Positions 25,253 through 34,480 of a stretch of DNA of 42,090 nt are shown here, piece after piece; the stretch's first letter is position 1, and every line of letters starts with the position of its first letter. The position numbers and the translations under genes are program-made. The notes below the pieces were generated by a model. That model made no database searches. It worked only from the letters and a program-made list of their open reading frames with translations, and was not told the origin of the DNA. Source of the DNA: an uncultured Lachnoclostridium sp. (GTDB lineage Bacteria > Bacillota > Clostridia > Lachnospirales > Lachnospiraceae); the NCBI GenBank assembly GCA_947565985.1, contig CANOID010000012.1, positions 1 through 42,090 of the forward strand. Direction: 5' to 3'.

Positions 25253-26020
25253 ATGATATTTGATACACATGCACATTATGGAGATAACAGGTTTAATAAG
25301 GATAGGCATAAACTGCTTATGTCAATGAAACAAAATGGAATTGAAAATATTGTTGAGGTGGGTGCTGGCATACAGTCCACTAAAGATGCAATAGCCTTAT
25401 CAGAAAAATATGACTTTATATATTCAGCAGTTGGTATCCATCCCAGTGAAGTGGCAGATATAGATGAACGTCATATGGAGTGGCTTTTATCTTTATCTAC
25501 TAAAGAAAAAGTGGTTGCAATAGGTGAGATTGGACTTGATTACCACTATAATGAACCCGAGCGCCTAGTACAGAAAAAGTGGTTTAAGCGTCAATTAAAG
25601 CTTGCACGGGAAGCTATGCTTCCCGTAATTATACATAGTAGAGATGCAGCAGAAGATACTCTTGATATAATTAAGTCAGACTGTGATATAAAAAATGGTG
25701 GTGTGATACACTGTTTTTCTTATAGTCCAGAAATTGCACATATATATCTTGATATGGGATTTTATATTGGAGTGGGTGGTGTTATTACATTTAAAAATAG
25801 CAAAAAACTTGCAGATGTAGTAGAAAAAGCACCACTTGACAGAATTGTTATTGAAACGGATGCACCATATCTTGCTCCAGAACCATATCGTGGCAAAAGA
25901 AACTGTTCAATATATCTTAAATACGTGATAGATGAAATTGCAAGGATTAAAAAAATATCACAGAAAGAAATTATAGATATCACAGAAAGAAATGCAAAAA
26001 AACTCTATAGATTAGATTGA
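25253..26020 (+). CDS. TatD-family metal-dependent DNase
   Basis: This 255-residue cytoplasmic hydrolase has the TatD metal-site pattern: H6 and H8 in DTHAHYGD, E92 in GEIGLDYH, H128 in IIHSRDA, H153 in IHCFSY and D203 in ETDAPYLAPEP. TatD proteins act as 3'-5' exonucleases or DNA repair nucleases. Clostridial members are often annotated YcfH. It starts 23 bases after spoVAF behind GGAGG and may be read from the same transcript. Confidence 0.95.
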   Translation: MIFDTHAHYGDNRFNKDRHKLLMSMKQNGIENIVEVGAGIQSTKDAIALSEKYDFIYSAVGIHPSEVADIDERHMEWLLSLSTKEKVVAIGEIGLDYHYNEPERLVQKKWFKRQLKLAREAMLPVIIHSRDAAEDTLDIIKSDCDIKNGGVIHCFSYSPEIAHIYLDMGFYIGVGGVITFKNSKKLADVVEKAPLDRIVIETDAPYLAPEPYRGKRNCSIYLKYVIDEIARIKKISQKEIIDITERNAKKLYRLD

Positions 26021-26045
26021 TAGTGTTTAATATTGGTTTAATATC

Positions 26046-26093
26046 GGCGGTGCAAATTTATCGCACCGCCAAAGAGTTAAAGAATTTTTAACT
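26046..26093. terminator. Convergent-gene terminator region with two hairpins
   Basis: GGCGGTGC (26046-26053) pairs with GCACCGCC (26063-26070). AGTTAAA (26075-26081) pairs with TTTAACT (26087-26093). The pair lies between tatD and the oppositely oriented kinase-like gene and can serve both. The first hairpin shares GGCGGT/ACCGCC arms with two others in the window. Confidence 0.7.
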
Positions 26094-26104
26094 ATTAATT
26101 ATTC

Positions 26105-26707
26105 TTATCTTTCGGACGTTTTTATCTCTTCAATACAATGCCTGATTACTGCAGTCGTTTTATCTATGCCAAGTCTACTGCTGTTAATACACATATCATA
26201 TAGTCTTGAGTCTCCCCATTTACCATCAGAATAGTGGTTATGATACTGCTTTCTGTTGCGGTCATGTCTTCTCATTTTAGCGGCAGCGTCAGATGCATTT
26301 AAATTAAATTTATCCATAATACGTTTTAATTTAACTTCTTTATCACCAAGTATAAAAATAGAAACTAATGCTTCATTTCCCTTTAATACAGTTTCCGAAC
26401 AACGTCCAACGATAACGAATGATTCGCCAGAGTTTGCTTTTTCACGGATATAGTCAAACTGCATTTCAGCGATTATCTGTTCATAAGAATTTGTAAAAGA
26501 GCCTACTTTTCTGGAATTAAATATGTTTCTAGGTTTTTCATCGTATTTTTTTAGATGTTCAATCTGCATATTTTTCTTTTTAGCAATTTCATCAAGCATA
26601 TTTCTGTCATAAAACTTAAGCTTCATCTCTTTAGCAATATTTTCTGCAATTTCATGACCAGCACTTCCATATTCACGGCTTACTGATATAATTAACTGTT
26701 TTTCCAT
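26105..26707 (-). CDS. Cytidylate kinase-like family protein
   Basis: This 200-residue protein fits the cytidylate kinase-like family common in Firmicutes. It opens with LIISVSREYGSAGHEIAENIAKEM, the family's form of a P-loop start in which the usual Lys is not at the standard place. It continues with FYDRNMLDEIAKK, FVIVGRCSETVLK and a lid-like Arg-rich region MRRHDRNRKQYHNHYS. The substrate is not known, and these proteins are distinct from the housekeeping Cmk. It lies 19 bases after the permease gene and is probably co-transcribed with it. Confidence 0.88.
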   Translation of the reverse strand: MEKQLIISVSREYGSAGHEIAENIAKEMKLKFYDRNMLDEIAKKKNMQIEHLKKYDEKPRNIFNSRKVGSFTNSYEQIIAEMQFDYIREKANSGESFVIVGRCSETVLKGNEALVSIFILGDKEVKLKRIMDKFNLNASDAAAKMRRHDRNRKQYHNHYSDGKWGDSRLYDMCINSSRLGIDKTTAVIRHCIEEIKTSER

Positions 26708-26726
26708 GGTAAGTAACCCTCCTTTT

Positions 26727-28082
26727 TTAACAATATCTTATAAATATAACAATCATAGATATCATTACTACAATAATAGTTGCTGGTGCAGCTGATTTAC
26801 AGTACTCACCCCAGCCGATAAAGTAACCATTTTTTGCAGCTACGGATGTTCCAACTACATTAGCAGAAGCTCCAATAGGTGTTGCACTTCCACCAATATC
26901 TGTACCCATAGATAATGCCCATGCCAGAGTTGTAAGGTCAACTCCTTGTGTTGCTGCAAGGCTTCTGATAACAGGAATCATTGTAGCAGCAAAAGGAATA
27001 TTGTCAACAAATGCACTTGCTATTGCTGACAGCCAGATAATAATTGCTACCATAAGTTTAAGGTTGCCTCCACTTATATCACCAATAAGAGCAGCTATTT
27101 TTTCAAGTATGCCTGTCTGCTCCAAGCCTCCAACAACCGCAAATAATCCTATAAAGAACAGAAGTGTCTTAAAATCAACCTTTTTTAACAGTTCAAAAGC
27201 ATATTTTCCAGCAGCTATAAGAGTTGCCACTGCAACTGCTGTTCCGATAAAAGCAACTGTTAGTCCAGTCTGTGCATGTGTTATAAGAAGAACCACTGCA
27301 AATCCAAAAATAATACTGCTTATTATAAAATCTTTTTTATTCGTTATAGCTTCTTTTGGCTCTGGAATAGATGAAAAATCTATGTCTTGTGAACTACTTT
27401 TCGCCATTTGCCTTCCAAACACTAAGTAAAAATAGATTATAATTACAACCATACTAAGTGCCGCTATAACACCTGTATTAGTTAAAAAGTCTGCAAATGA
27501 ATACTCAAATGATGTTCCTATAATTATGTTTGGAGGGTCTCCGCACATTGTAGCTGAACCTCCAAGGTTTGCACAAAAAATTTCTGATAAAATCATTGGA
27601 ACAGGATTAAATTTTAAAAGCTTTGCCAGCTCAATAGTGACTGCTGCAAGGAACAAAATAACTGTAATACTATCAATAAACATCGCAAGTATGAACGACA
27701 TAATCATAAATGTAATGAATAAAGGAACAGGTTTATAATTTACAAGTTTGGCAAGTCTCATACAAAGCCAGCGAAAGAAACCAGCCTTAGCCATTCCCTC
27801 TACCATAACCATCATTCCAAAAATAAAGATAATTGTTGCCCAGTTAATACCAGATGTTGACTCTCCACCACTTCCGGAAGTATACCAGAAATCTGATTTT
27901 ATTATGCTGTGCAAGTTTAAAGTTTCAATAATTGCTGACGTACTCTGCATCGCTAAACCGAACACCAGTATTAATGTCAGCAGACCACATGACAATGTGA
28001 TAATGTGCCTTTCAAATTTCTCTGTCACAATTAATAAAAACATTGTGGCAAAAATAACAACAGCCAAGACTTGAGCAATCAT
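26727..28082 (-). CDS. ArsB/NhaD-type (SLC13-like) ion transporter
   Basis: This 451-residue membrane protein has about 11 hydrophobic segments. It carries ion-transporter-superfamily features in each half: NLGGSATMCGDPPNIIIGTSF (about 172-192) and MGTDIGGSATPIGASANVVG (about 405-424). The GDPPN motif is typical of the ArsB/NhaD/P-protein group. Candidates for its substrate are Na+/H+, arsenite or a dicarboxylate, and the sequence alone does not decide. AGGAGGGG lies 6 bases before ATG. It is divergent from rsmA. Confidence 0.88.
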   Translation of the reverse strand: MIAQVLAVVIFATMFLLIVTEKFERHIITLSCGLLTLILVFGLAMQSTSAIIETLNLHSIIKSDFWYTSGSGGESTSGINWATIIFIFGMMVMVEGMAKAGFFRWLCMRLAKLVNYKPVPLFITFMIMSFILAMFIDSITVILFLAAVTIELAKLLKFNPVPMILSEIFCANLGGSATMCGDPPNIIIGTSFEYSFADFLTNTGVIAALSMVVIIIYFYLVFGRQMAKSSSQDIDFSSIPEPKEAITNKKDFIISSIIFGFAVVLLITHAQTGLTVAFIGTAVAVATLIAAGKYAFELLKKVDFKTLLFFIGLFAVVGGLEQTGILEKIAALIGDISGGNLKLMVAIIIWLSAIASAFVDNIPFAATMIPVIRSLAATQGVDLTTLAWALSMGTDIGGSATPIGASANVVGTSVAAKNGYFIGWGEYCKSAAPATIIVVMISMIVIFIRYC

Positions 28083-28198
28083 TTTTGTCCCCTCCTAAAT
28101 TTATATAACTGCATTAATTGTTTGGCGTACAACTTTAGTGTTCATATAGTGTACATTTACCTTTTGACCATTACGAATTGTAATACTTTTAGAATTTA

Positions 28199-28227
28199 TT
28201 GTCAATATATTTTTTTAGTGCTATACT
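28199..28227 (+). promoter_or_regulatory. Predicted promoter of rsmA
   Basis: TTGTCA (28199-28204) and TATACT (28222-28227) are 17 bp apart on the plus strand. The start would be near 28234, about 36 bases before the rsmA ATG. Confidence 0.65.
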
Positions 28228-28269
28228 GTATTAATATTGCTCTTTATGGATATGAAAGGGGAGGTATAA

Positions 28270-29157
28270 ATGGCGACACTTGGCATACCACATAACACTA
28301 TAAATATTATTAAAAAATATAACATTAAATTCCAAAAAAAATTTGGACAAAATTTTCTTATAGATACACACGTTCTGGAGAAAATAATAAGTGCTTCCAA
28401 TGTTACAAAAAGTGATTTTGTGTTAGAAATAGGTCCTGGCATAGGAACTATGACACAATACTTGTGTGAAAATGCAAGAGAAGTTATGGCAGTTGAAATT
28501 GACAACAACCTTATACCAGTTCTTGCGGATACACTTTCGGCGTATGATAATGTAACAGTAATTAATGAAGATGTTCTTAAACTTGATATTAACAAAATTG
28601 TAAGAGAACACAATGGCAACAATGCTATTAAAGTTGTGGCAAATCTTCCATACTATATCACAACTCCAATTATTATGGGGCTTTTTGAAAGTCATGTACC
28701 TCTTGACAGTATCACTGTAATGGTACAAAAAGAGGTTGCACAGAGGATGCAGGCTACACCTGGTACAAAAGACTATGGTGCATTGTCACTAGCTGTGAGG
28801 TACTATTCAGATGCTTTAATTGTTGCCAATGTGCCTGCAAACTGCTTTATGCCACGACCAAGTGTAGGTTCAGCAGTTATAAAACTTATATGTCACAGTG
28901 ATGCTCCAGTAAAGACGGATAATGAGCAGTTTATGTTCAATGTTATACATGCATCATTTAGCCAACGCAGAAAGACTTTACAAAACGGTCTTGCTAATGA
29001 CAGCAGACTTGACATTAGTAAAAAAGAGGCAGCAGATGCGATAAGTCAAATGGGGCTTACCGACAATATCAGAGGTGAAACACTTACATTAGAACAATTT
29101 GCAGAACTTAGTAATATACTTTTAAGTTATAAGATTAAGAATAAGAAAGGGGTTTAG
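28270..29157 (+). CDS. rsmA: 16S rRNA dimethyladenosine transferase
   Basis: RsmA (KsgA) dimethylates two adjacent adenines near the 3' end of 16S rRNA with S-adenosylmethionine during 30S maturation. The 295-residue protein shows KKFGQNFLIDTHVLEKI, the SAM-binding motif VLEIGPGIGTMTQ (about 53-65) and the catalytic NLPYYITTPII (about 123-133). The C-terminal RMQATPGTKDYGALS and MPRPSVGSAVI are typical. GGGGAGG precedes ATG. Its last codons hold the ribosome site of the next gene. Confidence 0.98.
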   Translation: MATLGIPHNTINIIKKYNIKFQKKFGQNFLIDTHVLEKIISASNVTKSDFVLEIGPGIGTMTQYLCENAREVMAVEIDNNLIPVLADTLSAYDNVTVINEDVLKLDINKIVREHNGNNAIKVVANLPYYITTPIIMGLFESHVPLDSITVMVQKEVAQRMQATPGTKDYGALSLAVRYYSDALIVANVPANCFMPRPSVGSAVIKLICHSDAPVKTDNEQFMFNVIHASFSQRRKTLQNGLANDSRLDISKKEAADAISQMGLTDNIRGETLTLEQFAELSNILLSYKIKNKKGV

Positions 29158-29159
29158 TT

Positions 29160-30953
29160 TTGGAGATATCAGAGAAAATAGATGCACTGCGTATACGTAT
29201 GCAGGAAAAAGGTATAGATATGTATTATATACCATCAGATGACTTCCACAATTCGGAATATGTTGGCAGTTTTTTTAAATGCAGAGAGTTTATATCAGGC
29301 TTTGATGGTTCAGCAGGCACTGTTGTTATATCAATGAATGAAGCAGGGCTCTGGACTGATGGAAGGTATTTCATTCAGGCACAAAAACAGTTAGAAGGAA
29401 GTGGCATCACACTTTATAAGTCTGGCATGGAAGGTGTACCTAAAATTAAGGATTATATTATTGACAATCTTTTAAATGGACAGGTACTTGGCTTTGATGG
29501 AAGAACTGTACCAGCATCTTGGGCAGAAGAAATATCAGCAAAACTCTGGGAAAAAGGTGCAGATATTAACAGTGAACTTGATTTAGTGGGGGATATCTGG
29601 CAGGACAGACCGAAACTAGAATTTGCTCCTGTAAGGCTTCTTGATGTATGTTATACTGGAGAAACAAGAGAGAGTAAGATTGCAAGAATAAGACAGTATA
29701 TGAGCAAATATAATGCAGATTATCATATTATAACCACACTTGATGATATTGCATGGATTTTAAATATCAGAGGAAGTGATATACACTGCAGTCCTGTGGT
29801 GCTTTCATATCTCATTATTGGTATGCAAGAGATTACACTTTTTGCACATAAAGAAGCATTTGGCAGTGAAGTACTTAATGCACTCCAGAAGGCTAATGTT
29901 TCGATTAAAAGATATGAAGATATATATGAGAGTATTAAAAATTTTTTACCAGAAAGTAAAGTAATGCTTGATAAAAATATTGTGAATCATGCAGTTGTAA
30001 ATAGTATTTTGCCAGAGGTAAAGATTTTGGACCTCGTAAATCCTTCGATTTTATGGAAATCTATCAAAAACAATACAGAACTACAAAATATCAAAAAAGC
30101 CCATATTAAAGACGGAGTAGCAGTTACTAAGTTTATTTACTGGATTAAAAAGAATATGGGTAAAATTCATATGACAGAGTTAAGTGTAACCGAAAAGCTT
30201 GAAAAACTTAGAGATGTAGAAAAAAGTTATATGGGACCAAGCTTTGATACAATAGCTGGTTTTGGCAGACATGGTGCAATAGTCCACTATTGTGCAACCA
30301 ATAAGTCAAATGCTATTATAGAACCAGATAACCTTCTTCTTGTTGACACAGGAGGACATTACCTTGAAGGAACAACGGATATAACAAGGACTATTCTTAT
30401 TGGGAGCAATGCGACAGATGAGCAGAAGAAGTTTTATACAGCAGTGCTTCGCGGCAATCTAAATCTATGTGCTGCACATTTTTTATATGGATGTTCTGGT
30501 GCTGCATTGGATTACATTGCAAGAAAACCTCTTTGGGATATGGGATATGACTACAAGCATGGAACAGGTCATGGTGTAGGTTATTATTTAAATGTACATG
30601 AAGGACCTAATGCATTTAGATTCCACATACTGCCATGTCCCGGTGAAAATGCAGTGTTTGAAGAAGGCATGGTTACATCAGATGAACCGGGTGTCTATAT
30701 TGAAGGCAAATTTGGCATACGTCTCGAAAACCTGATACTATGTGTCAAACGCGAAAAGACCTCATATGGACAGTTTATGGGATTTGAACCGCTTACATTT
30801 GTTCCATTTGACAATGAACTGATAAATACAAGCCTTATGGATACACAAGAACAAAAGCTTCTAGAGAACTACCATAAAAAGGTATATGACAATATTGCTC
30901 CATATCTTGACAATGAAGAAAGAAAGTGGCTTGCAAAGGTATGTGTTATGTAA
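29160..30953 (+). CDS. M24-family X-Pro aminopeptidase
   Basis: This 597-residue cytoplasmic metallopeptidase removes N-terminal residues before proline. It has the long three-domain form with two creatinase-like N-terminal domains (IYYIPSDDFHNSEY-like, WTDGRYFIQA). The catalytic domain has all metal ligands in place: LLVDTGGHYLEGTTDITRT (two Asp), HGTGHGVGYYLNVHEGP (His), TSDEPGVY and GIRLENL (two Glu). It starts with TTG 3 bases after rsmA, with AAAGGGG 7 bases upstream inside the end of rsmA, so translation is coupled. Its tail overlaps the opposite gene by 8 bases. Confidence 0.95.
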   Translation: MEISEKIDALRIRMQEKGIDMYYIPSDDFHNSEYVGSFFKCREFISGFDGSAGTVVISMNEAGLWTDGRYFIQAQKQLEGSGITLYKSGMEGVPKIKDYIIDNLLNGQVLGFDGRTVPASWAEEISAKLWEKGADINSELDLVGDIWQDRPKLEFAPVRLLDVCYTGETRESKIARIRQYMSKYNADYHIITTLDDIAWILNIRGSDIHCSPVVLSYLIIGMQEITLFAHKEAFGSEVLNALQKANVSIKRYEDIYESIKNFLPESKVMLDKNIVNHAVVNSILPEVKILDLVNPSILWKSIKNNTELQNIKKAHIKDGVAVTKFIYWIKKNMGKIHMTELSVTEKLEKLRDVEKSYMGPSFDTIAGFGRHGAIVHYCATNKSNAIIEPDNLLLVDTGGHYLEGTTDITRTILIGSNATDEQKKFYTAVLRGNLNLCAAHFLYGCSGAALDYIARKPLWDMGYDYKHGTGHGVGYYLNVHEGPNAFRFHILPCPGENAVFEEGMVTSDEPGVYIEGKFGIRLENLILCVKREKTSYGQFMGFEPLTFVPFDNELINTSLMDTQEQKLLENYHKKVYDNIAPYLDNEERKWLAKVCVM

Positions 30954-31557
30954 AATCTTGTACTATACGCACCAGTTTCGATACTATTGTATCTTTCATA
31001 AAGAAATCACTGTTGACTGCTTTATCAATAAGCGACTGTATTTTTTCAGGTTTATTGACATCAACATAGACCTTGGCAAGCGTAGTAAAAGTACTTGTGA
31101 TATCACTTTCATTTGCTATAGCATATTCCAATACCTGCATAGAGCGGTATGTGTCGCCTTTTGTATAAAGATAACCACCCCATCTATCAAGTGAAGCTAA
31201 AAACATTGAAAAATTTTGGTCATATTCTGACAGAATGTCAAGGTTTGCATGACCATATTCCAGTTTAATATCAGTATTAGTCATACCTGAAAGATTTATC
31301 ATCTTTCTTGACATAATATTTTTTACATTGCCCTGAAGTCTTGCTTCCTCTTCGTCATCTGTTTCTAAAAATGGAAGCACCCCTTCTGGGACAGCAAAGT
31401 AATTAAGATTAGATATATCTTTTTTACGTGTAAAATTGGCCTCTTGTTCCCTTTTTAAGAACTCTTCTTTAGGATTATTAGATAATTTGTCCGCTTGTTT
31501 GGACTTGACGCGGAACCATAATATGAATACAATAAAGCATATAAAAATAACAGGCAT
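30946..31557 (-). CDS. Membrane-anchored protein of unknown function, TPR-like C-terminus
   Basis: This 203-residue protein has one N-terminal membrane segment (MPVIFICFIVFILWF), so most of it faces either the cytoplasm or the outside as a tethered domain. Residues 115-200 hold helical pairs resembling TPR repeats (LASLDRWGGYLYTKGDTYRSMQVLEYAIANESD). I cannot name a family, though similar proteins are frequent in Lachnospiraceae. AAAGGA lies 10 bases or so before ATG. It is tail-to-tail with the aminopeptidase, overlapping it by 8 bases. Confidence 0.75.
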   Translation of the reverse strand: MPVIFICFIVFILWFRVKSKQADKLSNNPKEEFLKREQEANFTRKKDISNLNYFAVPEGVLPFLETDDEEEARLQGNVKNIMSRKMINLSGMTNTDIKLEYGHANLDILSEYDQNFSMFLASLDRWGGYLYTKGDTYRSMQVLEYAIANESDITSTFTTLAKVYVDVNKPEKIQSLIDKAVNSDFFMKDTIVSKLVRIVQDFT

Positions 31558-31655
31558 ATAATAGTTATCCTTTCATTTACAAGAGTATCCCTGCTGGTAT
31601 AGCGGATTTATGCTAAGGAAGACTGTGTTGCCAGCAAGATTGGAGGTATGTTGCC

Positions 31656-31760
31656 ATGAATTTTTTTAAGAAAAAGAACCAGCGCAAGGTTGCTGCTGCA
31701 ATATGCATCTTGGTAATTATTGCAATGGTAGTACCTATGGTACTTGGGTCATTTTTATAA
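31656..31760 (+). CDS. 34-residue single-pass membrane peptide
   Basis: A short frame encodes a basic start (NFFKKKNQRK) followed by one hydrophobic helix (VAAAICILVIIAMVVPMVLGSFL). GGAGG lies 9 bases upstream of the ATG. This Lys-rich-then-hydrophobic layout, with Pro in the helix, is common for small conserved membrane peptides in clostridia. It is upstream of the VanW-family gene and divergent from the membrane-anchored protein gene. Function unknown. Confidence 0.65.
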   Translation: MNFFKKKNQRKVAAAICILVIIAMVVPMVLGSFL

Positions 31761-31768
31761 TACATTTC

Positions 31769-31828
31769 CACCACTCATTGCAATAAATACGATTATAACA
31801 GATGTACACAAAAAACGCAAGAGTGGTG
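31769..31828 (+). other. Long-stem hairpin between the membrane peptide and VanW genes
   Basis: CACCACTCATTGC (31769-31781) pairs with GCAAGAGTGGTG (31817-31828), twelve base pairs with one bulged A, around a 35-base A-rich loop. No T-run follows, so it is not a plain terminator. It ends about 55 bases before the VanW-family start and may be part of its leader. Confidence 0.55.
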
Positions 31829-31883
31829 TAACTGTGAATAGTAACTACATACAAGATAACAATAAAGGTTTAGGTGCAAAGTT

Positions 31884-33431
31884 ATGGGCAAAAAAAATAA
31901 AATACTGGCTAGCGTTTTTATTATTGGCTGCATATTAATTGTAGGTGTAGCAGCCGTGATAAAAGGTGTTTCAAATGGAAACTTTGGCAACGATAATGTT
32001 ATGTATAATGGCATAGAAATTGACGGAGTTGACGTAAGCGGCATGACAGAAGAAGAAGCACAGGCGGCTATAGACAAGCATATTGCAGACTTGATATCAC
32101 GTCCTGTTAAAATTATTATTAATAATAAAAAGTACATAGACACAACCTTTGCAGAACTTGGTTTTTCCAATGATGGAGACAGCCATGTTGCACAGGCCTT
32201 CCAGATAGGAAAGACCAATAATATTCTTGAAAGCTTATTTAATATGGTTTCTGTGTCAGACAAAGATAAAAAGTTTACTTTAAACTATACACTTGATAAA
32301 AGTGCAGTAGAAACATTTGTTAAAGAGAAGTGTACAGTTTTTAATGTAAGAGCAAAAAATTCAAAACTGATATTTAAGAAAAACGGAAAGTTTAAAACAA
32401 CTAGGAGCCGTATTGGTGTTAAACTTTTGGTAGATGAAACTGTAGATAAAATTATAAGTGTGCTAGATGGCAATACAAAGGATACTTCTGTTGAAATAGA
32501 AGCTGTAGTTAAGACTAAACAGCCTAAATATCCACGTAAACTGTTAGCCAAGTGTAAAGACATGATAGGCTCATATTCTACGTCATATTCTTCATCAGGA
32601 GCTTCACGTGCCAATAATGTCCAAACGGCTGCAAAATATATAAATGGCACAATACTTTATCCGGGTCAAGTCTTTTCGACTATTAAAGTTATAAAAGACC
32701 GCACGGAAGAAAATGGTTATCAATCTGCCCCTGAATATTCAAGTGGAAAGGTAGTTGACGGAATTGGAGGCGGAGTATGTCAAGTGTCTACAACATTGTA
32801 CAATGCTGTTATTAATGCAGAACTTAAAGTCACTGAACGTTCTCCTCATTCTATGATGGTAGCTTATGTGGATGTTTCAAGAGATGCAGCAATTTCAGGT
32901 GATTATAAGGACTTGAAGTTTAAAAATAACACAGATGCACCTGTATACATATGGGCGGATGCATCTGGCGGCGTACTTAGTTTTAAAATATATGGCGAAG
33001 AGACAAGACCAAAGAATCGTAAGATAGAATTTGTATCAGAAATTCTTGAAACTATCCAGCCAGGAGCAGATATTATTACAGAAGATAAAAGTCTTCCATC
33101 TTATTATAGGTCTGTTACTCAGTCTGCACATACAGGATATCGAGCAAAACTGTGGAAAGTTGTATATATGAATGGTGTAGAAACAGAACGAATAGAAGTT
33201 AATACAAGCACATACAATGCTGAACCACAGCATGTAACCGTTGGCAATCAAACTCCGGTAAGCACACCAGCTCCAACTCAGGAACCGAAGCCTTCTAAAG
33301 AACCAGAAGAACCAGAAGAACCAGAGGAAACAAAAGAGCCAAAAGCAGATGAAAAAACAGACGAAGAAGAAGAGACAAAAAAACCAAAAAAGGATAAAAA
33401 AGACCAAGAATTTATAGAGAGCAGCTTATAG
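31884..33431 (+). CDS. VanW-family protein with peptidoglycan-binding-like domain
   Basis: This 515-residue protein has an N-terminal membrane anchor (about 7-26), so the rest is probably outside the cell. Residues 45-115 resemble the YoaR/PG_binding_4-type domain (VSGMTEEEAQAAIDKHIADL). The VanW domain spans about 230-375, with the hallmark DGIGGGVCQVSTTLYNAVINAEL and ERSPHSMMVAYVDVSRDAAI. The last 70 residues are Pro/Glu/Lys-rich, likely a disordered stalk. Proteins of this type are linked to the cell wall, but VanW itself has no proven activity. The ribosome site is weak (TAGG about 10 bases before ATG). No van resistance genes are nearby. Confidence 0.9.
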   Translation: MGKKNKILASVFIIGCILIVGVAAVIKGVSNGNFGNDNVMYNGIEIDGVDVSGMTEEEAQAAIDKHIADLISRPVKIIINNKKYIDTTFAELGFSNDGDSHVAQAFQIGKTNNILESLFNMVSVSDKDKKFTLNYTLDKSAVETFVKEKCTVFNVRAKNSKLIFKKNGKFKTTRSRIGVKLLVDETVDKIISVLDGNTKDTSVEIEAVVKTKQPKYPRKLLAKCKDMIGSYSTSYSSSGASRANNVQTAAKYINGTILYPGQVFSTIKVIKDRTEENGYQSAPEYSSGKVVDGIGGGVCQVSTTLYNAVINAELKVTERSPHSMMVAYVDVSRDAAISGDYKDLKFKNNTDAPVYIWADASGGVLSFKIYGEETRPKNRKIEFVSEILETIQPGADIITEDKSLPSYYRSVTQSAHTGYRAKLWKVVYMNGVETERIEVNTSTYNAEPQHVTVGNQTPVSTPAPTQEPKPSKEPEEPEEPEETKEPKADEKTDEEEETKKPKKDKKDQEFIESSL

Positions 33432-33452
33432 ATGGCAGTCTGGAGGATTAGC

Positions 33453-34439
33453 ATGGAGATAGGAAAAGTTCCTGAAAATATATTAAAAAGGTCTGTTTTT
33501 AAACAGATACACCACCGCAGACCAGAAGTGTTGTCAACTCCTGGTGTTGGTGAAGACTGCTGTGCAGTTGCTGTAAATAGTAATGAGTTACTTGTCTTTT
33601 CTACTGACCCTATAACTGGTACAGATAAAGGTATAGGCAAGTTGGCTGTGCATATCAATGCGAACGATATAGCCTCAAGTGGTGCTAAACCTATAGGAAT
33701 ATTAACTAGCATTATACTCCCTCCAGAGGCGTGTGAAAATGATTTAAAACAGATTATGAGAGATATAGAGGAGACGTGTAATGAACTCGACATTGAAATA
33801 ATGGGAGGGCATACGGAAGTTTCAGATGCTGTGAAAAGAACAGTTATAAATGTTACTTGTGTTGGTAAAGTTAAAAAAGACAAGTTTATATCAACAGGTG
33901 GGCTTTGCGTGGGTGACGAACTTGTTATGACAAAGTGGGCTGGACTTGAGGGGACTTCTATTATTGCAGCTGAAAAGGCAGAAATACTTCAAAAAACACT
34001 TCCTTATGAGCTGATAGAGATGGCAGCTTCATATAAAAATTATCTCTCAGTTGTACCAGAAGCGGCGGTTGCGGCAGCTTTTGGTGCTACGGCTATGCAT
34101 GATATTACAGAGGGTGGCATATTTGGGGCATTGTGGGAAATTGGTGCGGCCTCAGGTGTGGGAATAACAGCAGATTTGCACAAGATACCTATAAAGCAGG
34201 AGACTATTGAAGTATGTGAAATCTTTGATATAAATCCTTATATGCTTATTTCAAGTGGAAGTATGCTTATAGGGTGCTTACATGGCAATGAGCTTGTAGA
34301 GGAGCTTGCCAAAAAAGGTATCGAAGCAGCGGTAATTGGAAGAGCAACAAGCGGCAACGACCGAATCGTCATAAATGGTGAGGAGATAAGATATTTAGGT
34401 CCAGCTTTAAGCGATGAACTTTATAAAATTTATCAATAG
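33453..34439 (+). CDS. AIR synthase/HypE-like protein
   Basis: This 328-residue protein has the PurM-like fold shared by HypE, ThiL, SelD and PurM. The first half contains GVGEDCCAVAV, STDPITGT and HINANDIASSGAKPIGI, the usual ATP/metal site. The second half contains MHDITEGGIFGALWEIG. It is most like the stand-alone HypE-related archaeal-bacterial group. The other hydrogenase maturation genes are absent, so hydrogenase work is not implied. I start at ATG 33453, 6 bases after GGAGG, rather than the frame's first ATG. It opens a run with the Lrp-type regulator and aminotransferase. Confidence 0.85.
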   Translation: MEIGKVPENILKRSVFKQIHHRRPEVLSTPGVGEDCCAVAVNSNELLVFSTDPITGTDKGIGKLAVHINANDIASSGAKPIGILTSIILPPEACENDLKQIMRDIEETCNELDIEIMGGHTEVSDAVKRTVINVTCVGKVKKDKFISTGGLCVGDELVMTKWAGLEGTSIIAAEKAEILQKTLPYELIEMAASYKNYLSVVPEAAVAAAFGATAMHDITEGGIFGALWEIGAASGVGITADLHKIPIKQETIEVCEIFDINPYMLISSGSMLIGCLHGNELVEELAKKGIEAAVIGRATSGNDRIVINGEEIRYLGPALSDELYKIYQ

Positions 34440-34480
34440 AGCAAGGTTTGCAGCATTAACTTTGCAGAAACGAGGGAATT

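Noticed and set aside
31744-31938. 64-codon plus-strand frame between the membrane peptide and VanW genes
   Set aside because: It overlaps the VanW start in another frame, has no ribosome site and covers the hairpin.
31884-33431. VanW-family gene as evidence for vancomycin resistance
   Set aside because: No van ligase, dehydrogenase or dipeptidase genes are nearby; VanW domains are common in clostridia without resistance.
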